Positions 34,228-43,992 are shown, counted from the stretch's first letter. The stretch is 64,000 bases of DNA from Gelidibacter sp038243395 (GCA_038243395.1 JBBSRC010000001.1:1-64000); one strand, 5' to 3'. The notes: generated by a model not told the origin, from the sequence alone. Translations and numbers: made by a program.

Positions 34228-36057
34228 TTAATTGTCGTCCGTTGTTATTTGTATTCCATTACTGTCAATATTGACCTTTACACGCTCGGTTGTTGATTTA
34301 ATACCATCTTTATTGATTTCAATAACGTTCGTGTCGTTTTTAATTTGGACGCCGTTTTCATCAATTTTAAACTGAGAATTTTCATCATTGAGATCTACTT
34401 TAATCTTAAAATCTTCAGGACAGTCCAAGCACTTGATTTCGTTGTTAAAAATTTGTAGATAATGACTTTCCATACCATCTATTAGGACATTGTTATTATT
34501 GATGATTCTCGTGGTATTCGAAAGTTTTTCATTTCTATTGGCTGATCTGTGATAATATTTGTTGTAAAACGGATAGGTATTTTTATCTGCGAATACAACG
34601 GTTCCTTCTGGTAGATAAAGGGTTATTTCAACTTCTTGGTCTCTGTACTTATTTTCAAAGTTTGTTGTTAAATATTCATTCAGCTCTAGTTTTTCTCCCG
34701 TAAGCGTGTAGTGATAATTAATATTTTCCGCTCTTCTCTTGGCATTTTGATACGTATTACCTCGTGAACTTTTATCAATTTTTATGGTAGCTACAGAATC
34801 TTTGGTCGATTTTAAAATCAGCTTAACATCAGTTAAATACAGGAGTTTTGTGTCGTTCTGGTCATAGACAGGTTTCCATTGATTGCTATGTCTTCCAGAT
34901 TGTTTGGAGTACGAATTATTATGTGCCATCGTCAAAAAGAGTGTGTCATTAGCGATGAGATTTAGGCTGTCTGTGTGTTGTACAATCGCTTCTTCAGTGT
35001 ATTCACTGGCTTGTTTAACCCCTATAATAACCAATCCAATGATTGCCATAAGCCACAAACCGAGTAAAGAGAATTTTGCAATTTGACCGATTGATTTTAA
35101 ATTATTGACCAATATTTTCAATCCTAAATAAAAAATAAAGAAGAAGGGAATGCCTATGGCAAAAAACAACAGTAATGACATTATCCAAATAGGGATATTG
35201 GCAGCATTTGTCGCTTCAATAAAATCGATTCCTGGAAGATGAATAATATCTGCAACACCCACTGAAAACAGCGAAACTATAAGTGCGATCAACATTGAAG
35301 AGCCGATAAGGATGAGGATGATCCCTATAAACTTCCCTACTACTTTTAAGAAAAAGAGGATGATTTCTCCAACGGCATCAAAAAACGATTTTGACCCAGA
35401 CTTGATCCGGTTTCCTTGTTTTGGAAAATCGATGTTTTTTACAGCATCTGAAACGTTTTGTGATACGTTGTCAAATCCATCTTTGATTTTTTTTTCGATA
35501 TTTGTAATGTTGACGGGCTCGCCAGTCATATTAAGCTTATCTGCAGTCGTAATGGCTTCTGGAACTAAAATCCAAAAAAGGATATAGATAAAAATAAAGG
35601 TACCACCAGAACCTAAAGTCAATAGAATCCATAGCAAACGTACCCAAATGGCATCAATACCTAAATAATGACCAAGTCCTGAGGCTACGCCACCAATATA
35701 AGAATTGTCCTTGTCTCTAAATAGTTTTTTAGAAATGCTAGTCTTGCTTTTATCTTGGTAACTACTTTGCGGATCGTCTTCAAAAATTTCGTCGTCAACT
35801 AAATAGTCTTCGGGTTGTCCCATAATGGAAATCACTTCGTCAACTTCTTTTATTCTGATGACCTGTTTGTCATTTTGAACACGCTCATTAAAAAGTTCCG
35901 CAATGCGGGCTTCAATGTCCGCAATGATTTCAGATCGCCCTTGAGAATCCGTAAATGAACGTTTGATGGCCTCAAGATAGCGTTGTAATTTTAGGTATGC
36001 ATCCTCATCAATGTGAAAAAATATACCAGCTAAATTTATGTTGACTGTCTTATTCAT
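34228..36057 (-). CDS. PspC-domain membrane protein
   Basis: A 609-aa protein. The N-terminal 100 residues are a soluble part conserved with this family (AYLKLQRYLEAIKRSFTDSQGRSEIIADIEARIAELF). The PspC domain follows at about 108-170 (RDKDNSYIGGVASGLGHYLGIDAIWVRLLWILL). Then come four to five further membrane helices (about 230-350), and a C-terminal periplasmic region of about 240 residues rich in Asn/Asp, ending in repeated KIDENGVQIKND / NIDSNGIQITTDDN strands. Its start overlaps the PadR stop by four bases (ATGA), so the regulator and this gene are translated together. It probably senses envelope state. Confidence 0.85.
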   Translation of the reverse strand: MNKTVNINLAGIFFHIDEDAYLKLQRYLEAIKRSFTDSQGRSEIIADIEARIAELFNERVQNDKQVIRIKEVDEVISIMGQPEDYLVDDEIFEDDPQSSYQDKSKTSISKKLFRDKDNSYIGGVASGLGHYLGIDAIWVRLLWILLTLGSGGTFIFIYILFWILVPEAITTADKLNMTGEPVNITNIEKKIKDGFDNVSQNVSDAVKNIDFPKQGNRIKSGSKSFFDAVGEIILFFLKVVGKFIGIILILIGSSMLIALIVSLFSVGVADIIHLPGIDFIEATNAANIPIWIMSLLLFFAIGIPFFFIFYLGLKILVNNLKSIGQIAKFSLLGLWLMAIIGLVIIGVKQASEYTEEAIVQHTDSLNLIANDTLFLTMAHNNSYSKQSGRHSNQWKPVYDQNDTKLLYLTDVKLILKSTKDSVATIKIDKSSRGNTYQNAKRRAENINYHYTLTGEKLELNEYLTTNFENKYRDQEVEITLYLPEGTVVFADKNTYPFYNKYYHRSANRNEKLSNTTRIINNNNVLIDGMESHYLQIFNNEIKCLDCPEDFKIKVDLNDENSQFKIDENGVQIKNDTNVIEINKDGIKSTTERVKVNIDSNGIQITTDDN

Positions 36058-36395
36058 TTTTTTGAGTTTTTTGTTTTGGTTACTAAGTTGACTGCGTTTT
36101 GTAATTCATTCCAAGTGGTGTTCAGTTCGGTAAGGAATAATTTGCCTTTTTCTGTGAGGTTATAATATTTCCGAGGTGGTCCTGAGGTTGATTCCTCCCA
36201 TCTATAATCTAAAAGACCTGCGTTTTTGAGCCTTGTCAATAGAGGGTAAATAGTGCCTTCCACGACCAACATCTTTGCAACTTTGAGGGTCGCTAAAATT
36301 TCAGCTACATAAGCATCTTCATCTTTAAGCACGGAGAGTATGCAGTATTCCAGAACACCTTTGCGCATTTGTGCTTTTGTGTTTTCAATTTTCAT
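36054..36395 (-). CDS. PadR-family transcriptional regulator
   Basis: A 113-aa winged-helix repressor: MRKGVLEYCILSVLKDEDAYVAEILATLKVAKMLVVEGTIYPLLTRLKNAGLLDYRWEESTSGPPRKYYNLTEKGKLFL is the complete PadR N-terminal domain, with the usual GTIYPLLTRL recognition helix and the PRKYYxLTxxG wing. It lacks the C-terminal helical extension of larger PadRs and so belongs to the short subtype. It heads the operon with the PspC gene and likely controls it. Confidence 0.9.
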   Translation of the reverse strand: MKIENTKAQMRKGVLEYCILSVLKDEDAYVAEILATLKVAKMLVVEGTIYPLLTRLKNAGLLDYRWEESTSGPPRKYYNLTEKGKLFLTELNTTWNELQNAVNLVTKTKNSKK

Positions 36396-36660
36396 ATGTC
36401 TATTCTGTTTTTTGAGGTCTTATGCTCTTAATTCTAGGAGCGCATAGGAGCTTGGTTGCGCTTGCTTCATGTTTGACAATAGTTGTGTCATGTTTTTAAA
36501 CATTTAATTCTTTGATACTGATCGTTTTTTTGATTGACCCAACCGAACTTTCCTCTTGTCGGGTGGTTGATTCGCATTAACATATCGTTCGTATTGGCAG
36601 GTTGATTGAAAACCTGCTCGAATCTTCTTTTGAGGCATGAAAGGCTTATTATTATTATTA

Positions 36661-37107
36661 TTATTTTATAAAATTGATGGTCAAGGGATATTTATAGAGT
36701 TCGCCATCTCTTGCCTTTAAACTAGCAATTACTATAAATACCAACTCCAAAATAAATCCCATAACGGCCAAAGTTCCTAATCCGCCGGCAATATAAAGTA
36801 GGGGAGAAGCCTTTCTGAAATTAATGCTGAAATTGCTGAACATATTAAAATCGAAAAAATCGAGGTGGCCCAAAAGACCAAAAATAAAAAATGGAATGGT
36901 CAGTGCTCCAAAGATAATGGCATACAGAAAAACGCTGATTTGAAAATTCAGGGCTTGTTTGCCGTGTTCATCAATAAATTCAGATTTATTTTTGTTGGAA
37001 ATCCACAGTATTAATGGCCCAATAAAATTCCCGAAAGGAATGATGAATCTCGAAAAGGTCGATAAATGAATGAAGGTTGCGATGTTCTTTTGGTAATTAT
37101 TTATCAT
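36661..37107 (-). CDS. DUF4870 membrane protein
   Basis: A 148-aa integral membrane protein with three to four helices: FIPFGNFIGPLILWISNK, then the conserved EFIDEHGKQALNFQISVFLYAIIFG, and a C-terminal helix before ASLKARDGELYKYPLTINFI. The NEHGKQALNFQ motif is diagnostic for DUF4870 (Tic20-like). Role unknown. It lies just upstream of the PadR/PspC operon and on the same strand, but 265 bp apart; a (ATT)n run precedes its stop at 36645-36663. Confidence 0.85.
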   Translation of the reverse strand: MINNYQKNIATFIHLSTFSRFIIPFGNFIGPLILWISNKNKSEFIDEHGKQALNFQISVFLYAIIFGALTIPFFIFGLLGHLDFFDFNMFSNFSINFRKASPLLYIAGGLGTLAVMGFILELVFIVIASLKARDGELYKYPLTINFIK

Positions 37108-37252
37108 GGATTTGAAGTTTACAATACTTGCCTATGCAAATATATATCTAAAGGAAGGTACTATGCAACACATAGTACTAAATATTAACATAATATTAAC
37201 AAATTGCATTGTGAAAAAATATTGATAATTTAGCGATTATTAAATTTCCATA

Positions 37253-37723
37253 ATGAAAATATCTCCAAGAAAACTCAATGCTTTTTTAAGTTTTAAACTC
37301 CCCTCGGCCTATTTATGCGGGGTGCGAGCTAAATTTATCGATGATGAACAGTGTAGAGTAAGTGTTAGGTATAGATGGATCAATCAGAATCCTTTCAATT
37401 CTATGTTTTGGGCGGTTCAGGGGATGGCGGCAGAACTGACTACGGGCGCCTTGGTCATGTCTAAAATAAAAGCCAGTGGCAAACCCATATCTATGTTAGT
37501 GGCCACTAATAACGCATCGTTTACCAAAAAAGCGACGGGACGTATCCATTTTGTATGTACTGATGGCTATAAGGTGGATGCTGCGATAATTAAAACCATC
37601 GAATCTGGCGAAGGACAGACCTTTTGGATGAAATCTGTGGGCATTAACGAAGATGGCATTGAGGTTTCAAATTTTAATTTTGAATGGACGATTAAAGTTA
37701 GAAGTGGGAAGCCGGGAACTTGA
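37253..37723 (+). CDS. DUF4442 hotdog-fold protein
   Basis: A 156-aa cytoplasmic protein of the DUF4442 family, related to PaaI-type thioesterases: KLPSAYLCGVRAKFIDDEQCRVSVRYRWINQNPFNSMFWAVQGMAAELTTG is characteristic. The catalytic Asp/Glu expected in hotdog thioesterases may be the Glu of GMAAELTTG. It could act on acyl-CoA, not proven. It is divergent from the DUF4870 gene, with 145 bp between. Confidence 0.8.
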   Translation: MKISPRKLNAFLSFKLPSAYLCGVRAKFIDDEQCRVSVRYRWINQNPFNSMFWAVQGMAAELTTGALVMSKIKASGKPISMLVATNNASFTKKATGRIHFVCTDGYKVDAAIIKTIESGEGQTFWMKSVGINEDGIEVSNFNFEWTIKVRSGKPGT

Positions 37724-38125
37724 AGCTTGAAGCTTGAAGAGGGGGAGTTTATATTAAGAAGATCGGAATTCAGCTCAACATGCAAATCAATGTAATGGAT
37801 TGAATATTATTGGAACGGTTCTACTGTTATGTTTCTTTAAAAAAACAACTCCATATCTTACTTTAAAACAAATTTTATAAGTCCCGTGTTTCTAAAGGTT
37901 CGTTGAAATTGTACCCGAAGAGATAGACAATGGGGGTATTATTGATAATCCGAGTAATTTCACACATTACGAAAATCGCAATTAATTAGACTGAGAATTA
38001 TTAGATTTGTTAAAGTTAATAATTTGCATGGGAGTATATTGTTTTTTTACTAAATTTAGACAACCTAATACGTGATGCCTATTTCTGAATTCTACCTAAT
38101 TATTATAACCTAAACTAAAAAAATT
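37724..38125. other. intergenic stretch
   Basis: About 400 bp, AT-rich, with no supported gene. It must contain the promoter for the small gene at 38126, but no clear TTTG/TAnnTTTG pair stands out. Confidence 0.4.
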
Positions 38126-38323
38126 ATGGCAAGAGCAATGTTTGAGTACACTAAAACTGTACTTAGCAAAGTCAGTTTTGATACTGCGTTGTTCTGTAGA
38201 GAAGTTCAAAAAGCTATTCAACGCTTACTACCTTATGAAATTGAGGAGCTAAAAGTTTTTATCAAGTCTTTGATTCTACAGAATCCCGAATTAAATCAAT
38301 GTTTAATTTATTTAAAACCATAG
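38126..38323 (+). CDS. small hypothetical protein
   Basis: A 65-aa protein, MARAMFEYTKTVLSKVSFDTALFCREVQKAIQRLLPYEIEELKVFIKSLILQNPELNQCLIYLKP, abridged here by its parts: a basic N-terminal helix, a central LLPYEIEELKVFIKSL helix and a short end. It is soluble and helical with no known domain. A strong terminator right after the stop supports it as a real gene. Confidence 0.65.
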   Translation: MARAMFEYTKTVLSKVSFDTALFCREVQKAIQRLLPYEIEELKVFIKSLILQNPELNQCLIYLKP

Positions 38324-38327
38324 TTAG

Positions 38328-38352
38328 AAAGCGACCAACAAAAGGTCGCTTT
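38328..38352. terminator. bidirectional terminator
   Basis: AAAGCGACC / GGTCGCTTT, a 9-bp perfect stem with a 7-base loop, T-rich on the plus side. It lies between the small gene and the converging oxyR. Confidence 0.85.
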
Positions 38353-38354
38353 CT

Positions 38355-39293
38355 TTATTTTGATATCGGACTAATGATATTTACATTCTGAAAAGCAATA
38401 GCACCCCGAATAATTCCGGAGATAACATTGTGTAAAGCATCAATAATCTGCATTTTTAATTCGCTTTTATGGTAAATAATACTGACCTCACGGGCAGGAG
38501 AAGGTTCTACAAAATGATGCAGATTCCCCTTGAGATTCTCATTAAGTTCAAGAGTATGTAAATACGGGAGTAAGGTCATGCCTAAGCCTTCGTTTGAAAG
38601 TTTAATCAAGGTTTCTATACTGCCACTTTCCAGTTGAAAACTATCCTCAGTTTGATTTTTAAAGGCTTTACAAAGATTGATAATACCATCTCTAAAACAA
38701 TGGCCATCTTCAAGAAGTAACATATCATCAATGTCAAGATCGGAGATTTCAATTAATTTCTTCTCATAAAGACGATGGTGCTGAGGTATATAACCTACAA
38801 ATGGTTCATAATAGAGCACGCGTTCCTTTATATTTTCACTTTCCAAAGGAGTTGCAGCAATCGCAGCATCTAAATGCCCGTCTTTTATTCTTATAATTAT
38901 TTCGTCAGTAGTAAGTTCTTCAATCTTCAGCTTGACTTTAGGATATTTCTTTATAAATGTTTTTAGAAACATTGGAAGCAGGGTTGGCATAACGGTCGGA
39001 ATGATTCCGATACGGAATTCGCCACCAATAAATCCTTTTTCTTGATCCACGATATCTTGGATACGTTCAGATTCATTAACAATATTTCGAGCCTGATTGA
39101 CTATTTTTCGTCCAACTGTAGTGAGTTCAATAGGTTTTTTACTGCGATCAAAAATGAGAACATCGAGTTCGTCTTCTAATTTTTGTATTTGAGTGCTTAG
39201 AGTGGGTTGCGTAACGAAGCATTTTTCAGCGGCTTTCGTAAAGTTTTTATGTTCAGCAATCGCTAAAACGTAGGTTAATTGCGTAATAGTCAT
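38355..39293 (-). CDS. oxyR: OxyR-type hydrogen peroxide sensor (LysR family)
   Basis: A 312-aa LysR regulator. The winged HTH is at residues 1-60 (ITQLTYVLAIAEHKNFTKAAEKCFVTQPTLSTQIQKLEDEL). The sensing domain has Cys199 in GHCFRDG and Cys208 in INLCKAF, the same numbers and nine-residue spacing as the peroxidatic and resolving cysteines of E. coli OxyR, followed by SGSIETLIKLSNEGLGMTLLPY. It should activate peroxide defence when its disulfide forms. It is divergent from a dps pseudogene, a classic OxyR target, across 100 bp that probably held the shared operator. Confidence 0.93.
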   Translation of the reverse strand: MTITQLTYVLAIAEHKNFTKAAEKCFVTQPTLSTQIQKLEDELDVLIFDRSKKPIELTTVGRKIVNQARNIVNESERIQDIVDQEKGFIGGEFRIGIIPTVMPTLLPMFLKTFIKKYPKVKLKIEELTTDEIIIRIKDGHLDAAIAATPLESENIKERVLYYEPFVGYIPQHHRLYEKKLIEISDLDIDDMLLLEDGHCFRDGIINLCKAFKNQTEDSFQLESGSIETLIKLSNEGLGMTLLPYLHTLELNENLKGNLHHFVEPSPAREVSIIYHKSELKMQIIDALHNVISGIIRGAIAFQNVNIISPISK

Positions 39294-39393
39294 AGTTATT
39301 CATTTAAACTATAAAAATATAAAAACCATCGATAAAAACTATAATAAAAAAGGTTAATAAATGCATAAATTAGAGAAAACCAAAACTAGCTAA

Positions 39394-39920
39394 ATGACAT
39401 TAATACGATTCACTTAGATTCCGATAAGACTAAGAACATTGCAAGTGATTTGAATGAATTTTTGATGATTTTCAGATATATCACCAAAATTTTCGTGATT
39501 CATTGGATTAGTATCGGAAAACGTTTTTTCGACTTACATTTTAAGTTCGAGGAGCTTAATACCGACGCCAACATAAAAGTTGACGAGATTGGCGAACGAA
39601 TTTTGATTTTGGGGGAAACGCTGTTGCACACCTTTGATGCTTACATTATAACAGCGAAGGTCAGGGTAGATAAAAACAGCTTACAAAATGAAAAAGCTGT
39701 AGAGCTCATTGTAGATTCCTTAACTGAAATGCTGAAAATTTAACGCAAAATTTTAGACAAATCTGATGAAGCTGGAGATGAAGGTACCAACTCTATGATG
39801 AGTGATTTTATTACCGAATAAGAGAAAACTGTTTGGATGATGAAAGCTTGGTTAGGGGAGACTGTGCAGAAGTTGGAAGCTAGAATTACAAAGCACAACA
39901 TTCTACAAGTGCGAAGTTAG
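39394..39920 (+). pseudogene. dps: dps (DNA-protecting ferritin), inactivated
   Basis: The pieces read MTL.., TIHLDSDKTKNIASDLNEFLMIF, then QIYHQNFRD, then HWISIGKRFFDLHFKFEEL, TDANIKVDEIGERILILGETL, then AGDEGTNSMMSDFITE and EKTVWMMKAWLGE. This is a Dps with the ferroxidase-site region HW...FFDLHFKFEELxTDA clearly visible. Damage: a lost base near 39402, a frameshift pair near 39475-39505, and in-frame TAA codons near 39741 and 39820. The longest intact frame (39450-39743) covers only the middle. Confidence 0.85.
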
Positions 39921-39983
39921 AATCACTTTCTAATATTTATAGAACTGTTTGTGAATTCGTAAGTAGATTTTATGTTTTCCTTT

Positions 39984-40050
39984 TAGACACGGATTACACG
40001 GATTACACGGATTACATGAATTACACGATTTACACGATTTACACGGATTA
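39984..40050. repeat. short tandem repeat (ACACGGATT-type)
   Basis: About six imperfect copies of a 10-12-base unit around ACACGGATTAC / ACACGATTTAC in the gap between the dps pseudogene and the ABC ATPase gene. The rest of 39921-40170 shows no gene. Confidence 0.7.
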
Positions 40051-40170
40051 GCACCGATTAGTTAATTTGCGCGAGTCGAATGCCAGTTCCTATTTAGCAA
40101 AATCTTCTCATTTGCTTTAACTTTTAATGGATTTTATAACACACTGAACACTGAACACTGCCAACTAACT

Positions 40171-40866
40171 TTAATTCCTCTCATCACTTTCAATAATCCC
40201 ATCTCGCAAACGGATGACCCGCGCAGCTCTTTTTGCAACGTCTTCTTCGTGTGTGACTACGATTACTGTGTTTCCGGCTAAGTGGATGTCGTCAAATAAT
40301 TGAAGAATTTCCAATGAAGTTTTAGAATCTAAATTTCCTGTGGGCTCATCGGCTAAAATAATAGAAGGTTTGTTAACCAAGGCGCGACCTACCGCTACAC
40401 GTTGCCGTTGACCCCCCGAAAGTTCGTTCGGTTTATGATGGATACGGTCTGCTAGGCCAACATCAGTCAGTACTTGTGTGGCCCGAGCGTTACGATCGGC
40501 TTTTGATGCTCCTGCATAAATCATTGGTAAAGCCACATTGTCTAATGCTGTGGTTCTTGGCAATAAGTTGAACGTCTGAAATACAAAACCGATTTCCTTG
40601 TTTCTGATCTCGGCCAATTCGTCATCACTCAATTCACTGACATCTTTATTATTGAGAATATATTTTCCTGAAGTAGGCGTGTCCAAACATCCTAAAAGAT
40701 TCATCAAAGTTGATTTTCCAGAACCCGATGGTCCCATAATCGCCACATAATCGCCACGTACGATATCCAAATCGATGCCTTTTAAAACATAAACGGTTTC
40801 GGAGCCTAATTGAAAGTTTCTGACGATATTTCTAATATGAATGACGTTGTCCATAGGGTGGTTCAA
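40171..40866 (-). CDS. ABC transporter ATP-binding protein (LolD/MacB type)
   Basis: A 231-aa ATPase: Walker A GPSGSGKST (about 46-54), Q-loop FVFQTFNLLPRTTALDN, signature LSGGQRQRVAVGRAL, Walker B IILADEPTGNLDS, and switch VIVVTHE. The FNLLPRLTAxDNVxLPxxYAG pattern puts it in the LolD/MacB subfamily, which drives lipoprotein release or tripartite efflux. No permease gene is adjacent, so the partner is elsewhere. An alternative is a FtsE-like function. Confidence 0.88.
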   Translation of the reverse strand: MNHPMDNVIHIRNIVRNFQLGSETVYVLKGIDLDIVRGDYVAIMGPSGSGKSTLMNLLGCLDTPTSGKYILNNKDVSELSDDELAEIRNKEIGFVFQTFNLLPRTTALDNVALPMIYAGASKADRNARATQVLTDVGLADRIHHKPNELSGGQRQRVAVGRALVNKPSIILADEPTGNLDSKTSLEILQLFDDIHLAGNTVIVVTHEEDVAKRAARVIRLRDGIIESDERN

Positions 40867-41023
40867 AGTTTAAGGTTCAAAATTCACTATTCCCGTCTTT
40901 GCAAATGCTACGGATGGGCAAGCAAAGTTACAAATTCCCTATCTTCAGATAGGCAAACTTGGAACTTGGAATTTTCTGAGTTAATTGGTTTACGATTCAT
41001 ATGACGTTCAAAGCGTGGGGTTG

Positions 41024-41794
41024 TTACACTCTAATTTTAAAATGTTCTTTTACCTGCTCTTTTCTAAAGAAAACAATTCCCCAATGAAAGACGTCCACAG
41101 TAATGGTTACTTGTGGATGCTCCTTAATGATTTGCCAAGCTTCTCTCATGCCTTTAGACCAATAGATATCGTCAAAAATAAAAACAGAATCATTATGAGC
41201 GGCGGGCAGAAGTATTTCAAAATAAGCCAAAGTGGCTTTTTTGGAATGATTTCCGTCAAAAAAAATCAGATCCCATTGCTCTTGTTCGAGCGCTTGGATC
41301 TCTGTTTTAAAATCGCCTTGAAACGTGTTTATGTTGGAAGTTTCATTATCCAAGAGTTGTTGTTGGGCGACTTTCAGGGTTTCTGCACATCCTTCGATAG
41401 TAGTGATTGTGGCGTCAGGATTTCCTAATGACAACGCAAAGGTGCCAATACCAAGATTGGTCCCCAATTCTAGGATAGTCTCCGATTGAAAATACCGTAC
41501 TAACCTAAATAAGAGTTTGGAGTTTTTTAATGAGGTTCCCGATGTTTTCGCGATAGCGTTTATAGCACGGGTGTCAGATTTGAAAATTTTCGAGCCAGAA
41601 CCAAAATCCGTAATCGTGATTATTTTTGAATTTTGAAGTAATTCAGATTGGTATGCTTCCAATGCTTTATATTCAGAATACTTCGTTTTATCGTAAAAAC
41701 ATTTGGTTACTAGATCATAAACAAACGGGGAATGGACACCGTGTTGATTGCTCGATTTTAGAAAGAACTTTATGTAGGAGAGAATTTGATGCAA
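41024..41794 (-). CDS. class I SAM-dependent methyltransferase
   Basis: A 256-aa O-methyltransferase-like protein. The SAM-binding motif I is ETILELGTNLGIGTFAL; motif II (acidic end) is ATITTIEGC; DLIFFDGNHSKKATLAYFEILLPAAHNDSVFIFDDIYWSKGM gives the Asp-rich metal or catalytic area of the Methyltransf_24/COMT group. The N-terminal GVHSPFVYDLVTKCFYDKTKY is typical of the Bacteroidota subgroup. Substrate unknown. It is a single gene, not clearly in an operon with its neighbours. Confidence 0.8.
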   Translation of the reverse strand: MHQILSYIKFFLKSSNQHGVHSPFVYDLVTKCFYDKTKYSEYKALEAYQSELLQNSKIITITDFGSGSKIFKSDTRAINAIAKTSGTSLKNSKLLFRLVRYFQSETILELGTNLGIGTFALSLGNPDATITTIEGCAETLKVAQQQLLDNETSNINTFQGDFKTEIQALEQEQWDLIFFDGNHSKKATLAYFEILLPAAHNDSVFIFDDIYWSKGMREAWQIIKEHPQVTITVDVFHWGIVFFRKEQVKEHFKIRV

Positions 41795-42132
41795 GTTTTA
41801 AGGTTTCAAGTTTGATTTGTTTCAAGTTCCAAGTTGGCAAGGTTAATAGAATTTAATTTTTAACTGTCTTCCGTCATCTGTCAAAATTTTATAGATCGCT
41901 GATGACGCAAATTCTACTGATTTTCTGATTGATTAATCAATATTATATATTAGATCAACAGCGTTTACGAACTATAGGTTTCCATTGTGCAACTTTGTGT
42001 CATAACTTCTGCGAATGCAGAAACCCGATCTTTTTAACCGCAAGGACGCAAAGTTTACGCAAAGTCCGCAAAGGTTCAAACAAGGTGGTTTACTACTACA
42101 ATTCAATAAACAACAGTAATAAAAATTACAAT
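41795..42132. other. intergenic stretch with CGCAAAG repeats
   Basis: No gene. Around 42038-42075 the motif CGCAAG/CGCAAAG recurs four times at about 8-12-base intervals (ACCGCAAGG, ACGCAAAG, ACGCAAAG, CCGCAAAGG), a common intergenic repeat type in flavobacteria. Function unknown. Confidence 0.5.
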
Positions 42133-43992
42133 TTAAGATTCCAACTTCTCCGAAAGCTCAAACCATCGCTCTTCCTTCAACGCTAATTCATCAATAATTT
42201 TCTCTAAATCCAAAGACAATTTATTGATTTGCTCTTTACTTAAACTTGTGTCATGAAACTTGGCTTCAGATGCAATTTTATCCAACTCCAAAGATCTGAT
42301 TTTACTTTCCAAAGATTTTAGTTCTTTTTTCTCATTATAAGAGAGTTTCTTGCCTTCATTCTTAGTGTTATCAACAGAGGTGGTTTCTGTTTTCGAGACT
42401 TCAAGAACAGGAGCAGAAGCTTCATAATCGCGATAATCTGAATAATTTCCAGGGAAATTCTCGACTTCGCCTTCGCCTCTAAAAACAAATAGATGATCGA
42501 CGATTTTATCCATGAAATAACGGTCGTGCGATACGACTAGCAAACATCCGGGGAAATCTAATAAGAACTCCTCAAGCACGTTTAAAGTGACAATATCCAA
42601 ATCGTTGGTAGGCTCATCCAGAATCAGGAAATTAGGATTTTGGATTAAAATAGTACACAAATAGAGACGTTTTTGTTCGCCACCACTCAGTTTTTCAACA
42701 AAGTCATATTGCTTTTTACGATCGAATAAGAAACGCTCCAATAATTGTGAAGCACTAATCTGGCGACCTTTTGTCAACGGGATATACTCGCCAAATTCCT
42801 TGATGACCTCAATAACTTTTTGGCCTTCCTTGATTTTTATACCACTTTGTGTGTAATAACCAAATTTCACGGTCTCCCCAATGATGATCTTTCCGCCATC
42901 TGGAGTGACAGAGTCCGTCAACATATTTAAAAACGTCGATTTTCCTGTGCCGTTTTTTCCGATGATGCCAATACGTTCACCGTGTTTAAAAACATATTCA
43001 AAACCATCCAAAATTATCTTATCGCCATATGCTTTTGAAACTTTATGGAATTCCACGATTTTACTTCCCAGTCGTTCCATATTGATTTCCAATTGTACTT
43101 GATGGTCATTTCTGCGTTGGTTCGCTTTGGCTTTAATATCTTGAAAATCGTCAATGCGTGATTTAGACTTTGTGGTACGTGCTTTTGGTTGACGGCGCAT
43201 CCAGTCCAACTCCTTTTTGAAGAGTTGTTTGGCTTTGCCCGTTTCAACCGTTTCATTCACAACTCGTGCCTCCTTTTGTTCTAAGTAATAGGAATAGTTC
43301 CCTTTGTAGGTATAAAGTTTGCCTTGATCCAATTCAATAATTTCATTACAGACACGCTCCAAAAAGTAGCGGTCATGCGTAACCATAAACAAGGTCATTT
43401 GTGCTTTGGCAAAGTATTGTTCCAGCCATTCGATCATTTCTAGATCAAGATGGTTGGTAGGCTCATCCAAAATTAAGAGATCAGGCTCGTTAATCAGTGC
43501 TGTGGCTAAGGCGAGACGTTTTTTCTGACCTCCTGAGAGCGTTTTGATTTTCTGGGTAAGATCATCCAACTTCAGCTTTGAAAGGATTTGTTTAAAGCGC
43601 AACTCAAATTCCCAAGCGTTGTGCCGTTCCATGCCCTCAAAAGCTTTTTGATAAGCATCGGCATCCTCTGGGTTTAAAAGTGCTTTTTCATAATTCTCGA
43701 TGATTTTTAAAATGGGCAAATCAGAATTGAAAATTGTAGCTTCAATAGTGAGTTCGTCTTCATATTGCGGCGATTGTGATAAAAAAGACATCCGCAATCC
43801 TTTTCTAATGACCACTTGGCCGGTATCAGGTGTGTCTGTTCCTGCAATGATATTTAAGATGGAGGTTTTTCCACTTCCATTTTTTGCTACAAAGGCAATT
43901 TTATCGTCTTTATGGATGCTAAAAGAAAGGTCTTCAAACAGCGGTGCGTCGCCGTAAGTTTTTGAGATGGATTCAACAGTTAGGTAATTCAA
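42133..43992 (-). CDS. ABC-F family ATPase
   Basis: A 619-aa soluble protein with two ABC domains and no membrane part. Domain 1 has Walker A AKNGSGKTS (about 36-44), LSGGQKKRLALATALI and LLILDEPTNHLDLEMIEWLE; domain 2 has GKNGTGKST, LSGGEQKRLYLCTIL and FLILDEPTNDLDIVTLNVLE. The linker with KELDWMRRQPKARTTKSKSR is typical of the Uup branch, and the C-terminal coiled coil (about 540-619) fits that as well. Such proteins act at the ribosome or on DNA structures. Uup-like is most likely. Confidence 0.88.
   Translation of the reverse strand: MNYLTVESISKTYGDAPLFEDLSFSIHKDDKIAFVAKNGSGKTSILNIIAGTDTPDTGQVVIRKGLRMSFLSQSPQYEDELTIEATIFNSDLPILKIIENYEKALLNPEDADAYQKAFEGMERHNAWEFELRFKQILSKLKLDDLTQKIKTLSGGQKKRLALATALINEPDLLILDEPTNHLDLEMIEWLEQYFAKAQMTLFMVTHDRYFLERVCNEIIELDQGKLYTYKGNYSYYLEQKEARVVNETVETGKAKQLFKKELDWMRRQPKARTTKSKSRIDDFQDIKAKANQRRNDHQVQLEINMERLGSKIVEFHKVSKAYGDKIILDGFEYVFKHGERIGIIGKNGTGKSTFLNMLTDSVTPDGGKIIIGETVKFGYYTQSGIKIKEGQKVIEVIKEFGEYIPLTKGRQISASQLLERFLFDRKKQYDFVEKLSGGEQKRLYLCTILIQNPNFLILDEPTNDLDIVTLNVLEEFLLDFPGCLLVVSHDRYFMDKIVDHLFVFRGEGEVENFPGNYSDYRDYEASAPVLEVSKTETTSVDNTKNEGKKLSYNEKKELKSLESKIRSLELDKIASEAKFHDTSLSKEQINKLSLDLEKIIDELALKEERWFELSEKLES

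Noticed and set aside
39450..39743. Independent 97-aa gene
   Set aside because: Its sequence is the middle of a Dps whose other parts lie in neighbouring frames and past in-frame stops.
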